From positions 1 to 49,062 of the forward strand of contig CALXPS010000010.1 in assembly GCA_944390405.1 (NCBI GenBank): a stretch of 49,062 nucleotides of DNA, given 5' to 3'. This stretch comes from an uncultured Clostridia bacterium. Lineage in GTDB: Bacteria > Bacillota > Clostridia > TANB77 > CAG-508. This document shows, piece by piece, positions 10,575-19,311 of this stretch. Positions within the stretch are counted from its first letter, which is position 1, and each line of letters opens with the position of its first letter. The notes under the pieces are model-generated. The model saw only the letters and a program-made list of their open reading frames with translations. It was not told the origin of the DNA and did not search any database. The position numbers and the translations under genes are program-made.

Positions 10575-11315
10575 ATGGGTAGAAGAAAAAATAAAAAAAC
10601 AATTAAAATTATATTTGCATTTATTATAGCAATACTGGTTGGAATTGCAAGCTATTTTAATATAGACATTCCAGGATATATAAATAATGAAGCAAAAGAA
10701 AATGTAATATCTTATACTACATCATTTGACTTAAGTACAATACCAGAATTTACAGATGAGCCATATGTGGTATTAAATAATAATGAACCAGAATTTAATG
10801 AAGAAGATTTTACAAAAGAAACATTTGAAGAATACAGCGAATTAGATGTTTTAGGTAGATGTGGTCCAGCCTTTGCTAATATTGGGATAGAAACAATGCC
10901 GACAGAAGAAAGAGGAGAAATAGGACAAATAAAGCCATCTGGATGGCAAACAATAAAATATGATAATATAGATGGAAAATATCTGTATAATCGTTGCCAC
11001 CTAATAGGTTATCAATTAACTGGTGAAAATGATAATGAAAAAAATTTAATAACTGGCACAAGATATATGAATGTAGAAGGAATGCTCCCTTTTGAAAACA
11101 TGGTAGCAGATTATATAGAAACAACTGAAAATCATGTTTTATATAGAGTTACACCAATTTTTGAAGGAGAAAATTTAGTAGCAAGTGGAGTACAAATGGA
11201 AGCAAAATCAGTTGAAGACAATGGTGAAGGAATTTGCTTTAATGTATATGTATATAATTCACAGCCTGGGATAGAAATTGATTATACCACAGGTGCTAGC
11301 AAATTATTGGAATAA
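10575..11315 (+). CDS. Membrane-anchored DNA/RNA non-specific nuclease
   Basis: A 246-residue protein with a basic start (MGRRKNKKTIK) and one hydrophobic segment at about residues 9-27, either signal peptide or anchor. The catalytic part resembles the EndA/streptococcal DNase group of beta-beta-alpha metal nucleases: YLYNRCHLIGYQLTG carries the histidine general base (the DRGH-like position), and NLITGTRYMNVEGMLPFE carries the metal-binding asparagine. Such enzymes degrade extracellular nucleic acid for nutrition or DNA uptake. GGAGAAG precedes ATG 10575. It stands alone, with a palindromic repeat upstream and a weak hairpin downstream. Confidence 0.85.
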   Translation: MGRRKNKKTIKIIFAFIIAILVGIASYFNIDIPGYINNEAKENVISYTTSFDLSTIPEFTDEPYVVLNNNEPEFNEEDFTKETFEEYSELDVLGRCGPAFANIGIETMPTEERGEIGQIKPSGWQTIKYDNIDGKYLYNRCHLIGYQLTGENDNEKNLITGTRYMNVEGMLPFENMVADYIETTENHVLYRVTPIFEGENLVASGVQMEAKSVEDNGEGICFNVYVYNSQPGIEIDYTTGASKLLE

Positions 11316-11366
11316 TATATTGAAAAAATAAGTTATTTATAGTAAAATAAATAAGTAAAATTTATA

Positions 11367-11387
11367 AGGCAGGTTCTCATCCTGCCT
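11367..11387 (+). terminator. GC-rich hairpin after nuclease gene
   Basis: AGGCAGG-TTCTCAT-CCTGCCT forms a strong stem. It lacks a T run, so termination is uncertain. Confidence 0.35.
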
Positions 11388-11476
11388 AAGTCTATAACAA
11401 ATTATATCTATAGTTTTATATCATGTATATTTCTATACAAAAAATCACAAGTTTTAAAATTAAAGGAGAGGGTGAA

Positions 11477-12181
11477 TTGAAGTTAGAGTTGTTTAATAAT
11501 TTAATTAATAATACCAAAGAAAATAACGTAGTAAAAAGTTTTATAAAAGAGTTAAGTGACATTATAGAAGAGAAATTTTTAAAAAATAAGTTATCAAATG
11601 TTCCAGAAGAAAAACGCTCTCTAATACAAGAACTACAAGACGAGAATAGATTAACAATTGAGTATAGAGATAAAATGTATATAGAAAGGAATCATATTTT
11701 AAATGACTATGCAAAAAAAACTACAAATAAAGGAACAATGTATTACATATATAATAAATCTGATAAAGACTATTTATTAACAATATGTGAAAAAGGAAAA
11801 AGTCACGAAATTATTAAGGTATCAGAAAATGATTTACCAGAAGGAGCAAGAATAGATACTGTTCTAAGAAAACAAAATGGAAGCTATATAGTAGATAATG
11901 AAGCAACAAAATATGTAGAAGAGAAAATGACAGAGAAGTTTAATAAATTAATAGAAGAACAAACAGAAAAAATGACTGAGCGTCGTGTAGAAGGACACTT
12001 ATATGAAATAATTGAGAGTTCAAAAAGTGATGTATGGCTAATGGATATACAGGTGGATAGAAACAATGGCAAATGTTTTCAAGAATTTTTTGAAGAAACT
12101 TTTGAAAATGTTAAAAAGGGAGATGTATTTCAATACATAAATGGTAAGTATGTTAAATATGACGAGAAAAAAAGAACATAA
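11477..12181 (+). CDS. DUF3006-like domain protein
   Basis: A 234-residue soluble, charged protein. Around residues 85-155 it resembles DUF3006, whose hallmark is a LPEGA...DTVL..YIVD.EAT pattern followed by a helix; here this reads LPEGARIDTVLRKQNGSYIVD. The flanking N-terminal 80 residues and the C-terminal tail are not recognised. Start TTG 11477 is chosen because AAGGAGAGG lies just upstream at 11463-11471; an ATG at 11423 lacks a good ribosome binding site. The last bases of the gene belong to a 330-base direct repeat that recurs at 13861, so the 3' end took part in a duplication. Its function is unknown. Confidence 0.6.
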   Translation: MKLELFNNLINNTKENNVVKSFIKELSDIIEEKFLKNKLSNVPEEKRSLIQELQDENRLTIEYRDKMYIERNHILNDYAKKTTNKGTMYYIYNKSDKDYLLTICEKGKSHEIIKVSENDLPEGARIDTVLRKQNGSYIVDNEATKYVEEKMTEKFNKLIEEQTEKMTERRVEGHLYEIIESSKSDVWLMDIQVDRNNGKCFQEFFEETFENVKKGDVFQYINGKYVKYDEKKRT

Positions 12182-12496
12182 TCCGACATATTCTCATAAA
12201 ATATAAAGAACAAATATATTTTATGGAGGAATAATATGGCAAAAATAAAAGTCTTTAATAATGACACAAACCGTATGGAAACATATTATAGAAATGAAAA
12301 TGAGGCAATGCCTTATAATACAAATAGAACACTGTTAGTAAGAGAATTTAGAGGTTCCAGCAATAGTAACACTTTATGGACAACAAAAAGAGCTATGCAA
12401 AGTTGGAATTCAACCAGATACCTATATGGTGCACCAATACCAGTAGGTTTTGCATTTAAAAGACCTTGGGAAGGAGGGCATGGAAATCAGTCACAT
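12168..12496 (+). repeat. Direct repeat, left copy
   Basis: About 330 bases that recur almost unchanged at 13861-14191. The repeat covers the 3' tip of the upstream gene, a leader hairpin, a ribosome binding site and the first 88 codons of an M15-type peptidase. The two copies diverge abruptly after AATCAGTCACA. Confidence 0.9.
12195..12225 (+). promoter_or_regulatory. Leader hairpin abutting ribosome binding site, left
   Basis: CATAAAATATA (12195-12205) pairs perfectly with TATATTTTATG (12215-12225). The stem touches GGAGGA (12225-12230) ahead of ATG 12236. The right copy (13889-13919) keeps the stem through a paired base change. Confidence 0.6.
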
Positions 12497-12544
12497 GACT
12501 TGATACATACAGTTGAACATATAAAAATTTATAATAGAAGATAG
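12236..12544 (+). pseudogene. Truncated duplicate of M15 peptidase
   Basis: The first 88 codons are nearly identical to the gene at 13930, but sequence identity stops just before the zinc-binding motif. A short unrelated tail (HDLIHTVEHIKIYNRR) ends at 12544. The fragment lacks every catalytic residue and the peptidoglycan-binding domain, so it cannot be a peptidase. It still has GGAGGA at proper spacing and may be translated. It is best explained as the stump left by a duplication that placed the RhuM gene between two copies. Confidence 0.8.
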
Positions 12545-12704
12545 ATATAACTTGTGTTTTTAGAGGTAAATTTATAAGTATTAGCAAATATAAATGCTAA
12601 TGCTTATTTTTATAGAAAAAATTTCTAATAATTGAATGTAAACTGATTGACAAAAGAACAAAAGTTTGATAATATATAGCAAATAAATAGAGGTGAATTT
12701 TAAA

Positions 12705-13715
12705 ATGAGCAACAAAGATTTATATATAAGAAGTAGTTCAGCAGAATTTCTAATATTTGAACAACAGAAAAAAGAACAAGGAATTGAAGTTCGTTTTGAA
12801 GATGGAGATTTATGGCTAACTCAAAAAGCATTAGGAGAATTGTATAATACATCAAAACAAGATATAAGTTATCATTTAAGTAATATCTTTAAAGAACTAG
12901 AATTGGAACAAAATTCAGTTGTCAAAAATTATTTGACAACTGCTTCAGATGGAAAAAAATATAAAACAAATTACTATAATTTAGATGCAGTAATCTCTGT
13001 TGGATATAGAGTAAATACAGATAGAGCAATTCAATTTAGAAGATGGGCAACAAATGTATTAAAAGAGTTTTCAAAAAAAGGATATATTATAGATAAAAAA
13101 AGAATGGAAAATGGAACATTTTTTGATGAAGATTATTTCGAATCATTACTTGCAGAAATTAGAGAAATAAGATTATCAGAAAGAAGATTTTACCAAAAAA
13201 TAACAGATATATATGCAACATCTATCGATTATGATAGTAAATCTCCTACAACAATCAAATTTTTTAAAAAAGTTCAAAATAAGATGCACTATGCAGTGAC
13301 TCATCAAACAGCAGCAGAAATAATTTATAATAGAGCAGACCATACAAAAGAACATATGAACTTAACTAATTGGAAAAATTCTCCAAATGGTAAAATATTA
13401 GAAACAGATGTAGTTATTGCTAAAAATTATTTAAAGAAAGAAGAACTAGAACAATTAGAACTTATTGTTTCAGCTTTCTTAGATTTAGCTGAGGCAAGAG
13501 CAAAAAGAAATATTCCCATGACTATGGAAGACTGGGCAAATAGAATAGATAAATATTTATTATCAGATGATAGAGATGTATTAAAAGATGCAGGTAAAAT
13601 ATCTCATGAAATTGCAAAGGAAAAAGCGTTAACAGAATTTGAAAAGTACAGAATTGTACAAGATAAATTATACAAATCTGATTTTGATAAATTAATAGAA
13701 AGTAGTGAAAATTAG
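12705..13715 (+). CDS. RhuM family protein
   Basis: A 336-residue protein of the RhuM (virulence RhuM) family. The N-terminal part reads VRFEDGDLWLTQKALGELYNT, an LTQ-type motif in a helix-turn-helix-like fold, followed by the family pattern YNLDAVISVGYRVNTDRAIQFRRWA near residue 105. The C-terminal half is helical and charged. Function is not established; family members occur in phages, genomic islands and beside defence genes. AGGTG at 12691-12695 selects ATG 12705. It lies between two copies of a direct repeat. After the stop, an in-frame relic (RGIERIVEQEATKKVFDKE, to 13787) suggests a decayed former extension or neighbouring gene. Confidence 0.85.
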   Translation: MSNKDLYIRSSSAEFLIFEQQKKEQGIEVRFEDGDLWLTQKALGELYNTSKQDISYHLSNIFKELELEQNSVVKNYLTTASDGKKYKTNYYNLDAVISVGYRVNTDRAIQFRRWATNVLKEFSKKGYIIDKKRMENGTFFDEDYFESLLAEIREIRLSERRFYQKITDIYATSIDYDSKSPTTIKFFKKVQNKMHYAVTHQTAAEIIYNRADHTKEHMNLTNWKNSPNGKILETDVVIAKNYLKKEELEQLELIVSAFLDLAEARAKRNIPMTMEDWANRIDKYLLSDDRDVLKDAGKISHEIAKEKALTEFEKYRIVQDKLYKSDFDKLIESSEN

Positions 13716-13860
13716 CATATAGCATATCGGGGTATAGAAAGAATCGTTGAACAAGAAGCAACAAAAAAAGTATTTGATAAAGAATAAAAAAAATTTTCTA
13801 AAGCTATTTAATGATAAATAAATATTTATCCAAGCATAATTAATAAAAAATTATAAGTTG

Positions 13861-14191
13861 ACAAAAAGAACATAATTCGACAAATTTTCATAAGATATAA
13901 AGAACAAAAATATCTTATGGAGGAATAATATGGCAAAGATAAAAATTTTTAATAATGATACAAACCGTATGGAAACATATTATAGAAATGAAAATGAGGC
14001 AATGCCTTATAATACAAATAGAACACTGTTAGTAAGAGAATTTAGAGGTTCCAGCAATAGTAACACTTTATGGACAACAAAAAGAGCTATGCAAAGTTGG
14101 AATTCAACCAGATACCTATATGGTGCACCAATACCAGTAGGTTTTGCATTTAAAAGACCTTGGGAAGGCGGACATGGAAATCAGTCACAAC
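13861..14191 (+). repeat. Direct repeat, right copy
   Basis: Partner of 12168-12496. It starts with AAAAGAACATAAT and ends at AATCAGTCACA, where the intact M15 gene continues. Recombination between the copies would delete RhuM and leave a single intact peptidase leader. Confidence 0.9.
13889..13919 (+). promoter_or_regulatory. Leader hairpin abutting ribosome binding site, right
   Basis: CATAAGATAT (13889-13898) pairs with ATATCTTATG (13910-13919), directly before GGAGGA and ATG 13930. Compared with the left copy, A-T has become G-C on both sides of the stem. Confidence 0.6.
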
Positions 14192-14611
14192 ACTATGCAG
14201 GAGTAGCATTTGATGTTGGCCAAAGATTAAGTAATAGCGAAAGAAATAGATTATGGAACACTGCAAATAACTCTCGGTGTGTGGACATATGTAGAACCGC
14301 AAAATTTAACCCCTACCTGGGTGCACTTTGATAAACGTTTTGGAAGGCCAGCTTGTAGCACAGGAGGATATCCAGTAATTAGAAGAGGAAGCATTAGCAC
14401 ATATGTATTGATAGCACAAGATGACTTAAATACATTAGGATTTAGAACAGGAGGGTTAGACGGAATATTTGGAAGTGCAACAGAACAAGCAGTAAGAAAT
14501 TATCAGAATTCAAGAGGATTACCAAGCGATGGAATTGTTGGATGTAATACTTGGCGATCACTTCAAGAAAATGTAGTAGGAACAGGAAGAACCAGTACAA
14601 CAATAGACTAA
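13930..14611 (+). CDS. M15-type peptidase with PG-binding domain, CGG frameshift
   Basis: A predicted cell-wall enzyme of the D,D-carboxypeptidase (VanY/M15) type. The zinc motif SxHxxGxAxD is present as SQHYAGVAFD (about residues 85-94), and the third ligand lies in PTWVHFDKR. A C-terminal PG_binding_1 domain (about residues 155-215, LNTLGFRTGGLDGIFG...AVRNYQ) should anchor it to peptidoglycan. No signal peptide is seen, so release by lysis or another route is possible. The frame breaks at CGG 14275-14277 (codon 116): conventional reading stops at 14331. Skipping C gives NNS-G-VWTYVEP and a complete 226-residue protein. The gene starts inside the right copy of a direct repeat. Confidence 0.8.
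14275..14278 (+). other. CGGT +1 frameshift site, M15 peptidase
   Basis: In-frame CGG follows TCT. Reading CGGT as glycine restores SGVWTYVEP and the zinc-ligand region downstream. Confidence 0.8.
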
Positions 14612-14633
14612 AAAAACATTGTTATATCGACTG

Positions 14634-14783
14634 GTTACCATTCATTCTAAATTAATTTATAGCACTTTGTAGCCAAAAGAAGGAATTATATGTTCTTTTC
14701 GAAAGAAAATAAACAAACAGCATGAGAAAAAACATATAATTTCTTCTTTTGGCGGATTACATATTTCTAACTCTGAATGATAA
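14634..14783. repeat. Palindromic mobile element, copy C
   Basis: A 150-base element in the orientation opposite to copies A and B. It runs from GTTACCATTCA to TGAATGATAAG and contains the same inner arms with CTTTTCGAAAG. It lies between the M15 gene and the pyridoxamine kinase gene. Confidence 0.85.
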
Positions 14784-14872
14784 GATTGGCTATGGAAATT
14801 TTATTAAATTTAATTGTTATTTAATAAAATTGCTGTTATAATACTTAATAATAAATTAAAGGAGAAGGAATA

Positions 14873-15694
14873 ATGAAAAGGATAGTATCAATACAAGACA
14901 TATCATGTATAGGAAAATGTTCTGAAACTGTAGCACTTCCTATAATTTCAAGCATGGGCATAGAAACAGCAATATTACCAACATCACTACTTTCAACTCA
15001 TACAGCATTTAAAAATTTTACATTCAAAAACTTAGTAGACGAATGTAAAAAAATAATAAAACATTGGAAACAAGAAAAATTTGAATTTGACTTAATATAC
15101 ATAGGTTACACAGGAACAGAAGAAATACTGGATTTAGTATTGTATTTTATAGAACAATTTAAAACAGACAAAAACTTATTAGTATTTGACCCTGCAATGG
15201 CAGATCATGGTAAGATGTATAGTGGAATAAGTAAAAATATAATAGAAAAAATGAAAGAAATATGCAAAAAAGCAGATTATCTTAGACCAAATTTAACAGA
15301 AAGTACATTACTATTAGGACAAGAATATAAAGAAAATCATACTATATCAGAAATAGAAGAAACAGCAATAAACTTAAGCAAAATTGGACCTAAAAATATA
15401 GTTATAACAGGAGTAGAAAAAGAAGAAAAAATCGGGGCTTTAGGTTACAATGGCAAAGAATTTTATAGCAACTTTGAAACTAAATATAATGTAAGTTATC
15501 ATGGAACAGGAGATGTATTCACAAGCACATTATCAGGTTGCCTCGTTCAAGGAAAATCAATGAAAGAAGCAATAAAAATTGCAACAAAATTTACAACTGA
15601 ATGTGTAAGATTAACATATGAAGATAAAAATGGAACCAAATATGGAGTAAATTTTGAAGAAGCTCTGCCATATTTACTTAAATTAATGTTGTAA
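14873..15694 (+). CDS. Pyridoxamine kinase (PfkB/PdxY type)
   Basis: A 273-residue kinase of the ribokinase-like superfamily, predicted to phosphorylate pyridoxal, pyridoxamine or pyridoxine in vitamin B6 salvage. The opening RIVSIQDISCIGKCSETVALPIISSMG is typical of clostridial pyridoxamine kinases. The anion hole and catalytic aspartate sit in YHGTGDVFTSTLSG (about residues 208-221), and FDPAMADHGKMY is the family's substrate-side motif. GGAGAAGG precedes ATG 14873. The alternative, a ThiD-like hydroxymethylpyrimidine kinase, is less likely given the N-terminus. It is a single gene upstream of rplI-dnaB. Confidence 0.85.
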   Translation: MKRIVSIQDISCIGKCSETVALPIISSMGIETAILPTSLLSTHTAFKNFTFKNLVDECKKIIKHWKQEKFEFDLIYIGYTGTEEILDLVLYFIEQFKTDKNLLVFDPAMADHGKMYSGISKNIIEKMKEICKKADYLRPNLTESTLLLGQEYKENHTISEIEETAINLSKIGPKNIVITGVEKEEKIGALGYNGKEFYSNFETKYNVSYHGTGDVFTSTLSGCLVQGKSMKEAIKIATKFTTECVRLTYEDKNGTKYGVNFEEALPYLLKLML

Positions 15695-15757
15695 AATTAC
15701 TAATTTTATGATATTCTTATGTGAGGAAAATAGTAAAAGGAAGGAAGTATAGTTTAT

Positions 15758-16204
15758 ATGAAAGTTATATTATTACAAGATATTAAAAACGTTGGAAGAA
15801 AAGAGCAAGTAATAGAAGCAAATGATGGATATGCAAGAAACTATCTATTTCCAAAAAAACTAGCAATAGAAGCTAGCAAAGATAATATGTTGAAACTACA
15901 AGCAAAGAAAACAGCAGAAGCAAATAAGAAAAAAGCTGAGATAGAAACAAACAAAGAAATAGCAAAAAAAATAGAAAAAATAGAATTACAAATAAAAGCA
16001 AAATCAGGAGAAAATGGAAAAATTTTTGGAGGTATTACATCAAAAGAAATTGCAGAAGAATTAAAAATACAATACAAATTTGAAATAGATAAGAAAAAAA
16101 TAGTTTTAAAAGAAACAATAAAGAACCTAGGAAGATTTTCAGCCGAAATTAAATTTGGTGATGGAATAAATGCAAAACTAACTATAAATGTTCAAAGTAA
16201 GTAA
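15758..16204 (+). CDS. rplI: Ribosomal protein L9
   Basis: A 148-residue large-subunit protein. The N-terminal rRNA-binding domain (MKVILLQDIKNVGRKEQVIEANDGYARNYLFPK) is followed by a long lysine- and glutamate-rich connecting helix (about residues 45-80) and a C-terminal domain with SGENGKIFGGITSKEIAE. The length is standard. AAGGAAGG lies upstream. The gene is 27 bases from dnaB, the common Firmicute arrangement that links ribosome and replication genes. Confidence 0.97.
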   Translation: MKVILLQDIKNVGRKEQVIEANDGYARNYLFPKKLAIEASKDNMLKLQAKKTAEANKKKAEIETNKEIAKKIEKIELQIKAKSGENGKIFGGITSKEIAEELKIQYKFEIDKKKIVLKETIKNLGRFSAEIKFGDGINAKLTINVQSK

Positions 16205-16231
16205 TATGCTTTGAAAAGAAAAGAGGGCAAA

Positions 16232-17563
16232 ATGGATGTAGGAAAAATACCACCACATGATGTCGATGCAGAACAAGCAATTCTAGGAAGTATGTTAACA
16301 GATCAAGATGCAGTTATAGATGCAATGGAAGTTCTAAAACCAGAAGATTTTTACAGAGAAGATAATAAATTTATTTATCAAGCAATAATAAATTTATATA
16401 ATAGAGGCGAACCAATAGATATTATTACTGTAAAAGCAGAATTAACCTCTATGCAAAAATTTGAAGCAGTTGGGGGAATAGAATATTTAGCAACATTACC
16501 AGATAAAGTACCACTAGTTGCAAATGCAGATAAATATATAAAAATAGTAGAAGAAAAATCTATACTAAGGCAACTAATTAAAGCTGCAAATGAAATACAA
16601 AGTTTAGGTTATGCCCAAAATGAAGAGATAGATAATATTGTAGACCAGTCTGAAAAAATGATTTTTAATATAATGCAAGGAAAAAATCAAAAAGGCTATA
16701 CACAAATAAAAGATGTTTTAGTAGAGACATTTGCAGAGTTAGAAAAGCTATACAATCAAAAAGAAACTATAACAGGTGTACCAACAGGCTTTGCGGATTT
16801 AGATTATAAAACAGCAGGATTGCATAATTCGGATTTAGTACTTATTGCAGCAAGACCAGCCATGGGAAAATCAGCATTTGCATTAAATATTGCAACATAT
16901 GCTGCAATAAATACTAAAAAGCCTGTAGTTATATTCAATCTTGAAATGTCAAAAGAACAACTAGTAAATAGAATGTTATGTAGTGAAGCAATGGTGGATA
17001 GTAACAAAATAAGAACAGGAAAAATAGATGAAGAAGATTGGATAAAACTTGCCACAGCATTAGGACCATTATCAGAAGCTCCAATATATATAGATGACAC
17101 ACCTGGCATATCAGTAGCAGAAATAAGAGCAAAGTGCAGAAAACTAAAACTAGAAAAAAACATAGGATTAGTTGTAATAGACTATCTACAATTAATCCAA
17201 GGTAGTGGGAAAAGAAATGCAAGTAGAGAACAAGAAATTTCTGAAATAAGTAGATCATTAAAAATACTTGCGAAAGAACTAGATGTACCAGTAATAGCAC
17301 TGTCACAGTTATCAAGAGCAGCAGAAGCAAGACAAGACCATAGACCAATGCTTTCAGATTTACGTGAATCTGGAGCAATAGAGCAAGATGCAGATATAGT
17401 AATGTTTTTATATCGAGATGATTATTATAATCCAGATTCTGAAAAAAAGAACATTGCAGAAGTAATTTTAGCAAAACATAGGGCAGGTTCAACCGGAACA
17501 GTAGAATTGTTGTGGATGGGAAACTACACAAAATTCGCAAATTTGGACAAGTACAGAGAATAG
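16232..17563 (+). CDS. dnaB: Replicative DNA helicase
   Basis: A 443-residue hexameric helicase that unwinds the replication fork. The N-terminal domain (PPHDVDAEQAILGSML) and RecA-like domain are complete; Walker A is AARPAMGKSAF (about residue 205), Walker B lies in LGLVVIDYLQLIQG-type sequence near residue 312, and the DLRESGAIEQDADI motif follows. ATG 16232 is chosen over TTG 16211 because AAGAGGGC sits just before it. The cell's helicase loader dnaI and dnaD lie at 28494-30476. All three in-gene CGG trinucleotides are out of frame. Confidence 0.96.
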   Translation: MDVGKIPPHDVDAEQAILGSMLTDQDAVIDAMEVLKPEDFYREDNKFIYQAIINLYNRGEPIDIITVKAELTSMQKFEAVGGIEYLATLPDKVPLVANADKYIKIVEEKSILRQLIKAANEIQSLGYAQNEEIDNIVDQSEKMIFNIMQGKNQKGYTQIKDVLVETFAELEKLYNQKETITGVPTGFADLDYKTAGLHNSDLVLIAARPAMGKSAFALNIATYAAINTKKPVVIFNLEMSKEQLVNRMLCSEAMVDSNKIRTGKIDEEDWIKLATALGPLSEAPIYIDDTPGISVAEIRAKCRKLKLEKNIGLVVIDYLQLIQGSGKRNASREQEISEISRSLKILAKELDVPVIALSQLSRAAEARQDHRPMLSDLRESGAIEQDADIVMFLYRDDYYNPDSEKKNIAEVILAKHRAGSTGTVELLWMGNYTKFANLDKYRE

Positions 17564-17573
17564 GAGAATTTGA

Positions 17574-17858
17574 ATGTTTGGATTATCAAATGAAATTTAT
17601 TCTAAAATAATAGAAATAGTTAAAAAATATAATTATGATTTTTTCATTTTTGGTTCTAGAGCAAGAGGAGACTATAAGAATAATTCAGATATAGATATTG
17701 CTATATATGGACAAATAACTGAAAAAGAAGAAATGATGATAAGAAATGATTTTGACATGCTACAAATTCCATACACAATAGATTTAGTATTTATTATTAA
17801 AATAGAGAAAGAAGAATTACTAAAATCTATAAAAAAGGAGGGAATAAAACTACAATGA
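17574..17858 (+). CDS. Minimal nucleotidyltransferase (MNT antitoxin)
   Basis: A 94-residue protein with the exact GSX10DXD signature of minimal nucleotidyltransferases: FGSRARGDYKNNSDIDIAIYG (about residues 25-45), plus the later catalytic aspartate in IDLVFI. In described HEPN/MNT modules the MNT adds AMP to a tyrosine of the HEPN ribonuclease and neutralises it. TAGGAGAA precedes ATG 17574. It overlaps the HEPN gene by ATGA. The pair sits between dnaB and tilS, a stretch usually occupied by housekeeping genes, so it was probably inserted there. Confidence 0.85.
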   Translation: MFGLSNEIYSKIIEIVKKYNYDFFIFGSRARGDYKNNSDIDIAIYGQITEKEEMMIRNDFDMLQIPYTIDLVFIIKIEKEELLKSIKKEGIKLQ

Positions 17859-18241
17859 ACAGATTTAGTCAAAAAAAAGAAGATTTTTTAAATGCATTAG
17901 ATAGATTACAAGAAGCATTACAACAAGAACCTACAGAGCTCGTAATAGATGGGACATTGCACAGATTTGAATTTACATTTGAATTAGCATGGAAATTAAT
18001 AAAAAGCTATCTAGAATACATGGGAGTGGCAGAAACAACTGGAAGCCCAAGAGAAACAATACAAAATGGGTTTAAACAAGGAATAATAGAAAATGGTGAA
18101 GAATGGATAAATATGATGCTTTCTAGAAATAGTTTATCCCATATATATGACGAAAAAACATCACGAGAAATATATAATAAAATAAAAAATAATTATATAA
18201 ATCTTTTCACAAGACTAAGGGAGAGACTGGAAAATATTTAA
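17855..18241 (+). CDS. HEPN-domain toxin (HI0074 family)
   Basis: A 128-residue helical protein of the HI0074/KNTase_C nucleotidyltransferase substrate-binding family. It carries the HEPN motif RX4HXY perfectly as RNSLSHIY (about residues 89-96); the histidine and arginine are the ribonuclease site, and the tyrosine is the AMP acceptor in characterised systems. Its start codon overlaps the MNT stop, giving coupled translation. The upstream partner fits a type VII toxin-antitoxin module. The target RNA cannot be inferred. Confidence 0.85.
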   Translation: MNRFSQKKEDFLNALDRLQEALQQEPTELVIDGTLHRFEFTFELAWKLIKSYLEYMGVAETTGSPRETIQNGFKQGIIENGEEWINMMLSRNSLSHIYDEKTSREIYNKIKNNYINLFTRLRERLENI

Positions 18242-18254
18242 ACTAGGAGAAATT

Positions 18255-19236
18255 ATGCTAAGAAATGAAGTTTTAAAAACAATAAAAAAATATAATTTAA
18301 TTAGTAAAGGAGACAAAATAGTAATTGGCGTATCAGGAGGTCCAGATTCTATATGTTTGCTACATGTTCTGGACAGTTTAAAAGAAGAATTAGGAATAGA
18401 ACTATATGTAGCACATGTTAACCATATGATACGACAGGTGGCAGATGATGAAACAAAATATGTACAAAACTTTTGCAAAAAATTAGGAATAGAATGTTTT
18501 ATTAAAAAAGAGGATATAACAAAACTTGCAAAAGAACAAAAAAAAGGAACAGAAGAAGTACGGGAGAAATGTAAGATATGAATTTTTTAATGAGATTTTA
18601 GAAAAAACAAATTCAAATAAAATAGCAACAGCACATAATAGTAATGACAGGGCAGAAACAGTAATATTAAACATATTACGTGGAAGCGGACTTTCCGGAT
18701 TAAAAGGGATAGAACCAAATAGAGAAGGAAAATATATTAGGCCATTAATTAATATAAATAGAGATGACATTGAAAAATATTGCGAAGAGAACAATTTGAA
18801 ACCAAAATATGATGAATCAAATAATGAAAACATATATAGTAGAAATAAAGTAAGAAATGAAATAATACCATACATAAAAAAAGAATTTAATCCCAATATT
18901 ATAAAAACAATAAATAGACTATCTGATGTTGCAACAGAAGAAAATGAATATTTACAAGAAATAACAAAACAGGAATACGAAAAAATATTTATAAAAGAAG
19001 GAAACAACATAATATTAAATTTAAAAAAATTTAATAACCTAGAATTAGTAATAAAAAGAAGAATAATACTATATACTATAAATGAAGTCTTGCATACTAC
19101 AAGTGGAATAGAAAAAGTAAATATAGATGACATTATAAAATTATGTAGTAATAATATAGGAAATAAATATTTAACTCCAATAAAAGAGATAAAAATATAT
19201 GTTAAAAAAGGGAAAATATATTTTATAAAAAGTTAA
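18255..19236 (+). CDS. tilS: tRNA(Ile)-lysidine synthase with CGG frameshift
   Basis: An ATP-dependent PP-loop enzyme that converts the wobble cytidine of tRNA-Ile(CAU) to lysidine so that AUA reads as isoleucine. The PP-loop is SGGPDS (about residues 29-34), and AHNSNDRAETVILNILRGSG is the conserved second motif. ATG 18255 follows TAGGAGAA. The frame breaks at CGG 18561-18563 (codon 103); conventional reading stops at 18581 before the conserved half. Skipping C gives TEEV-G-RNVRYEFF and a 326-residue protein. ATA is one of the commonest codons here, so loss of tilS should be lethal; the gene is presumably functional. hpt, often between tilS and ftsH, is absent. Confidence 0.88.
18561..18564 (+). 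other. CGGG +1 frameshift site, tilS
   Basis: In-frame CGG follows GTA. Reading CGGG as one glycine restores EEVGRNVRYEFF, a conserved TilS stretch. Confidence 0.85.
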
Positions 19237-19244
19237 ATAAAGTC

Positions 19245-19273
19245 TTGAATTTGAATATATGGTATGTTATATT
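19245..19273 (+). promoter_or_regulatory. ftsH promoter
   Basis: TTGAAT (19245-19250) and TATATT (19268-19273) are separated by 17 bases, 39 bases ahead of ATG 19312. Confidence 0.7.
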
Positions 19274-19311
19274 AATAGAACAAACAAGAGAAAAGAAAGG
19301 TAAGGTAAAAT

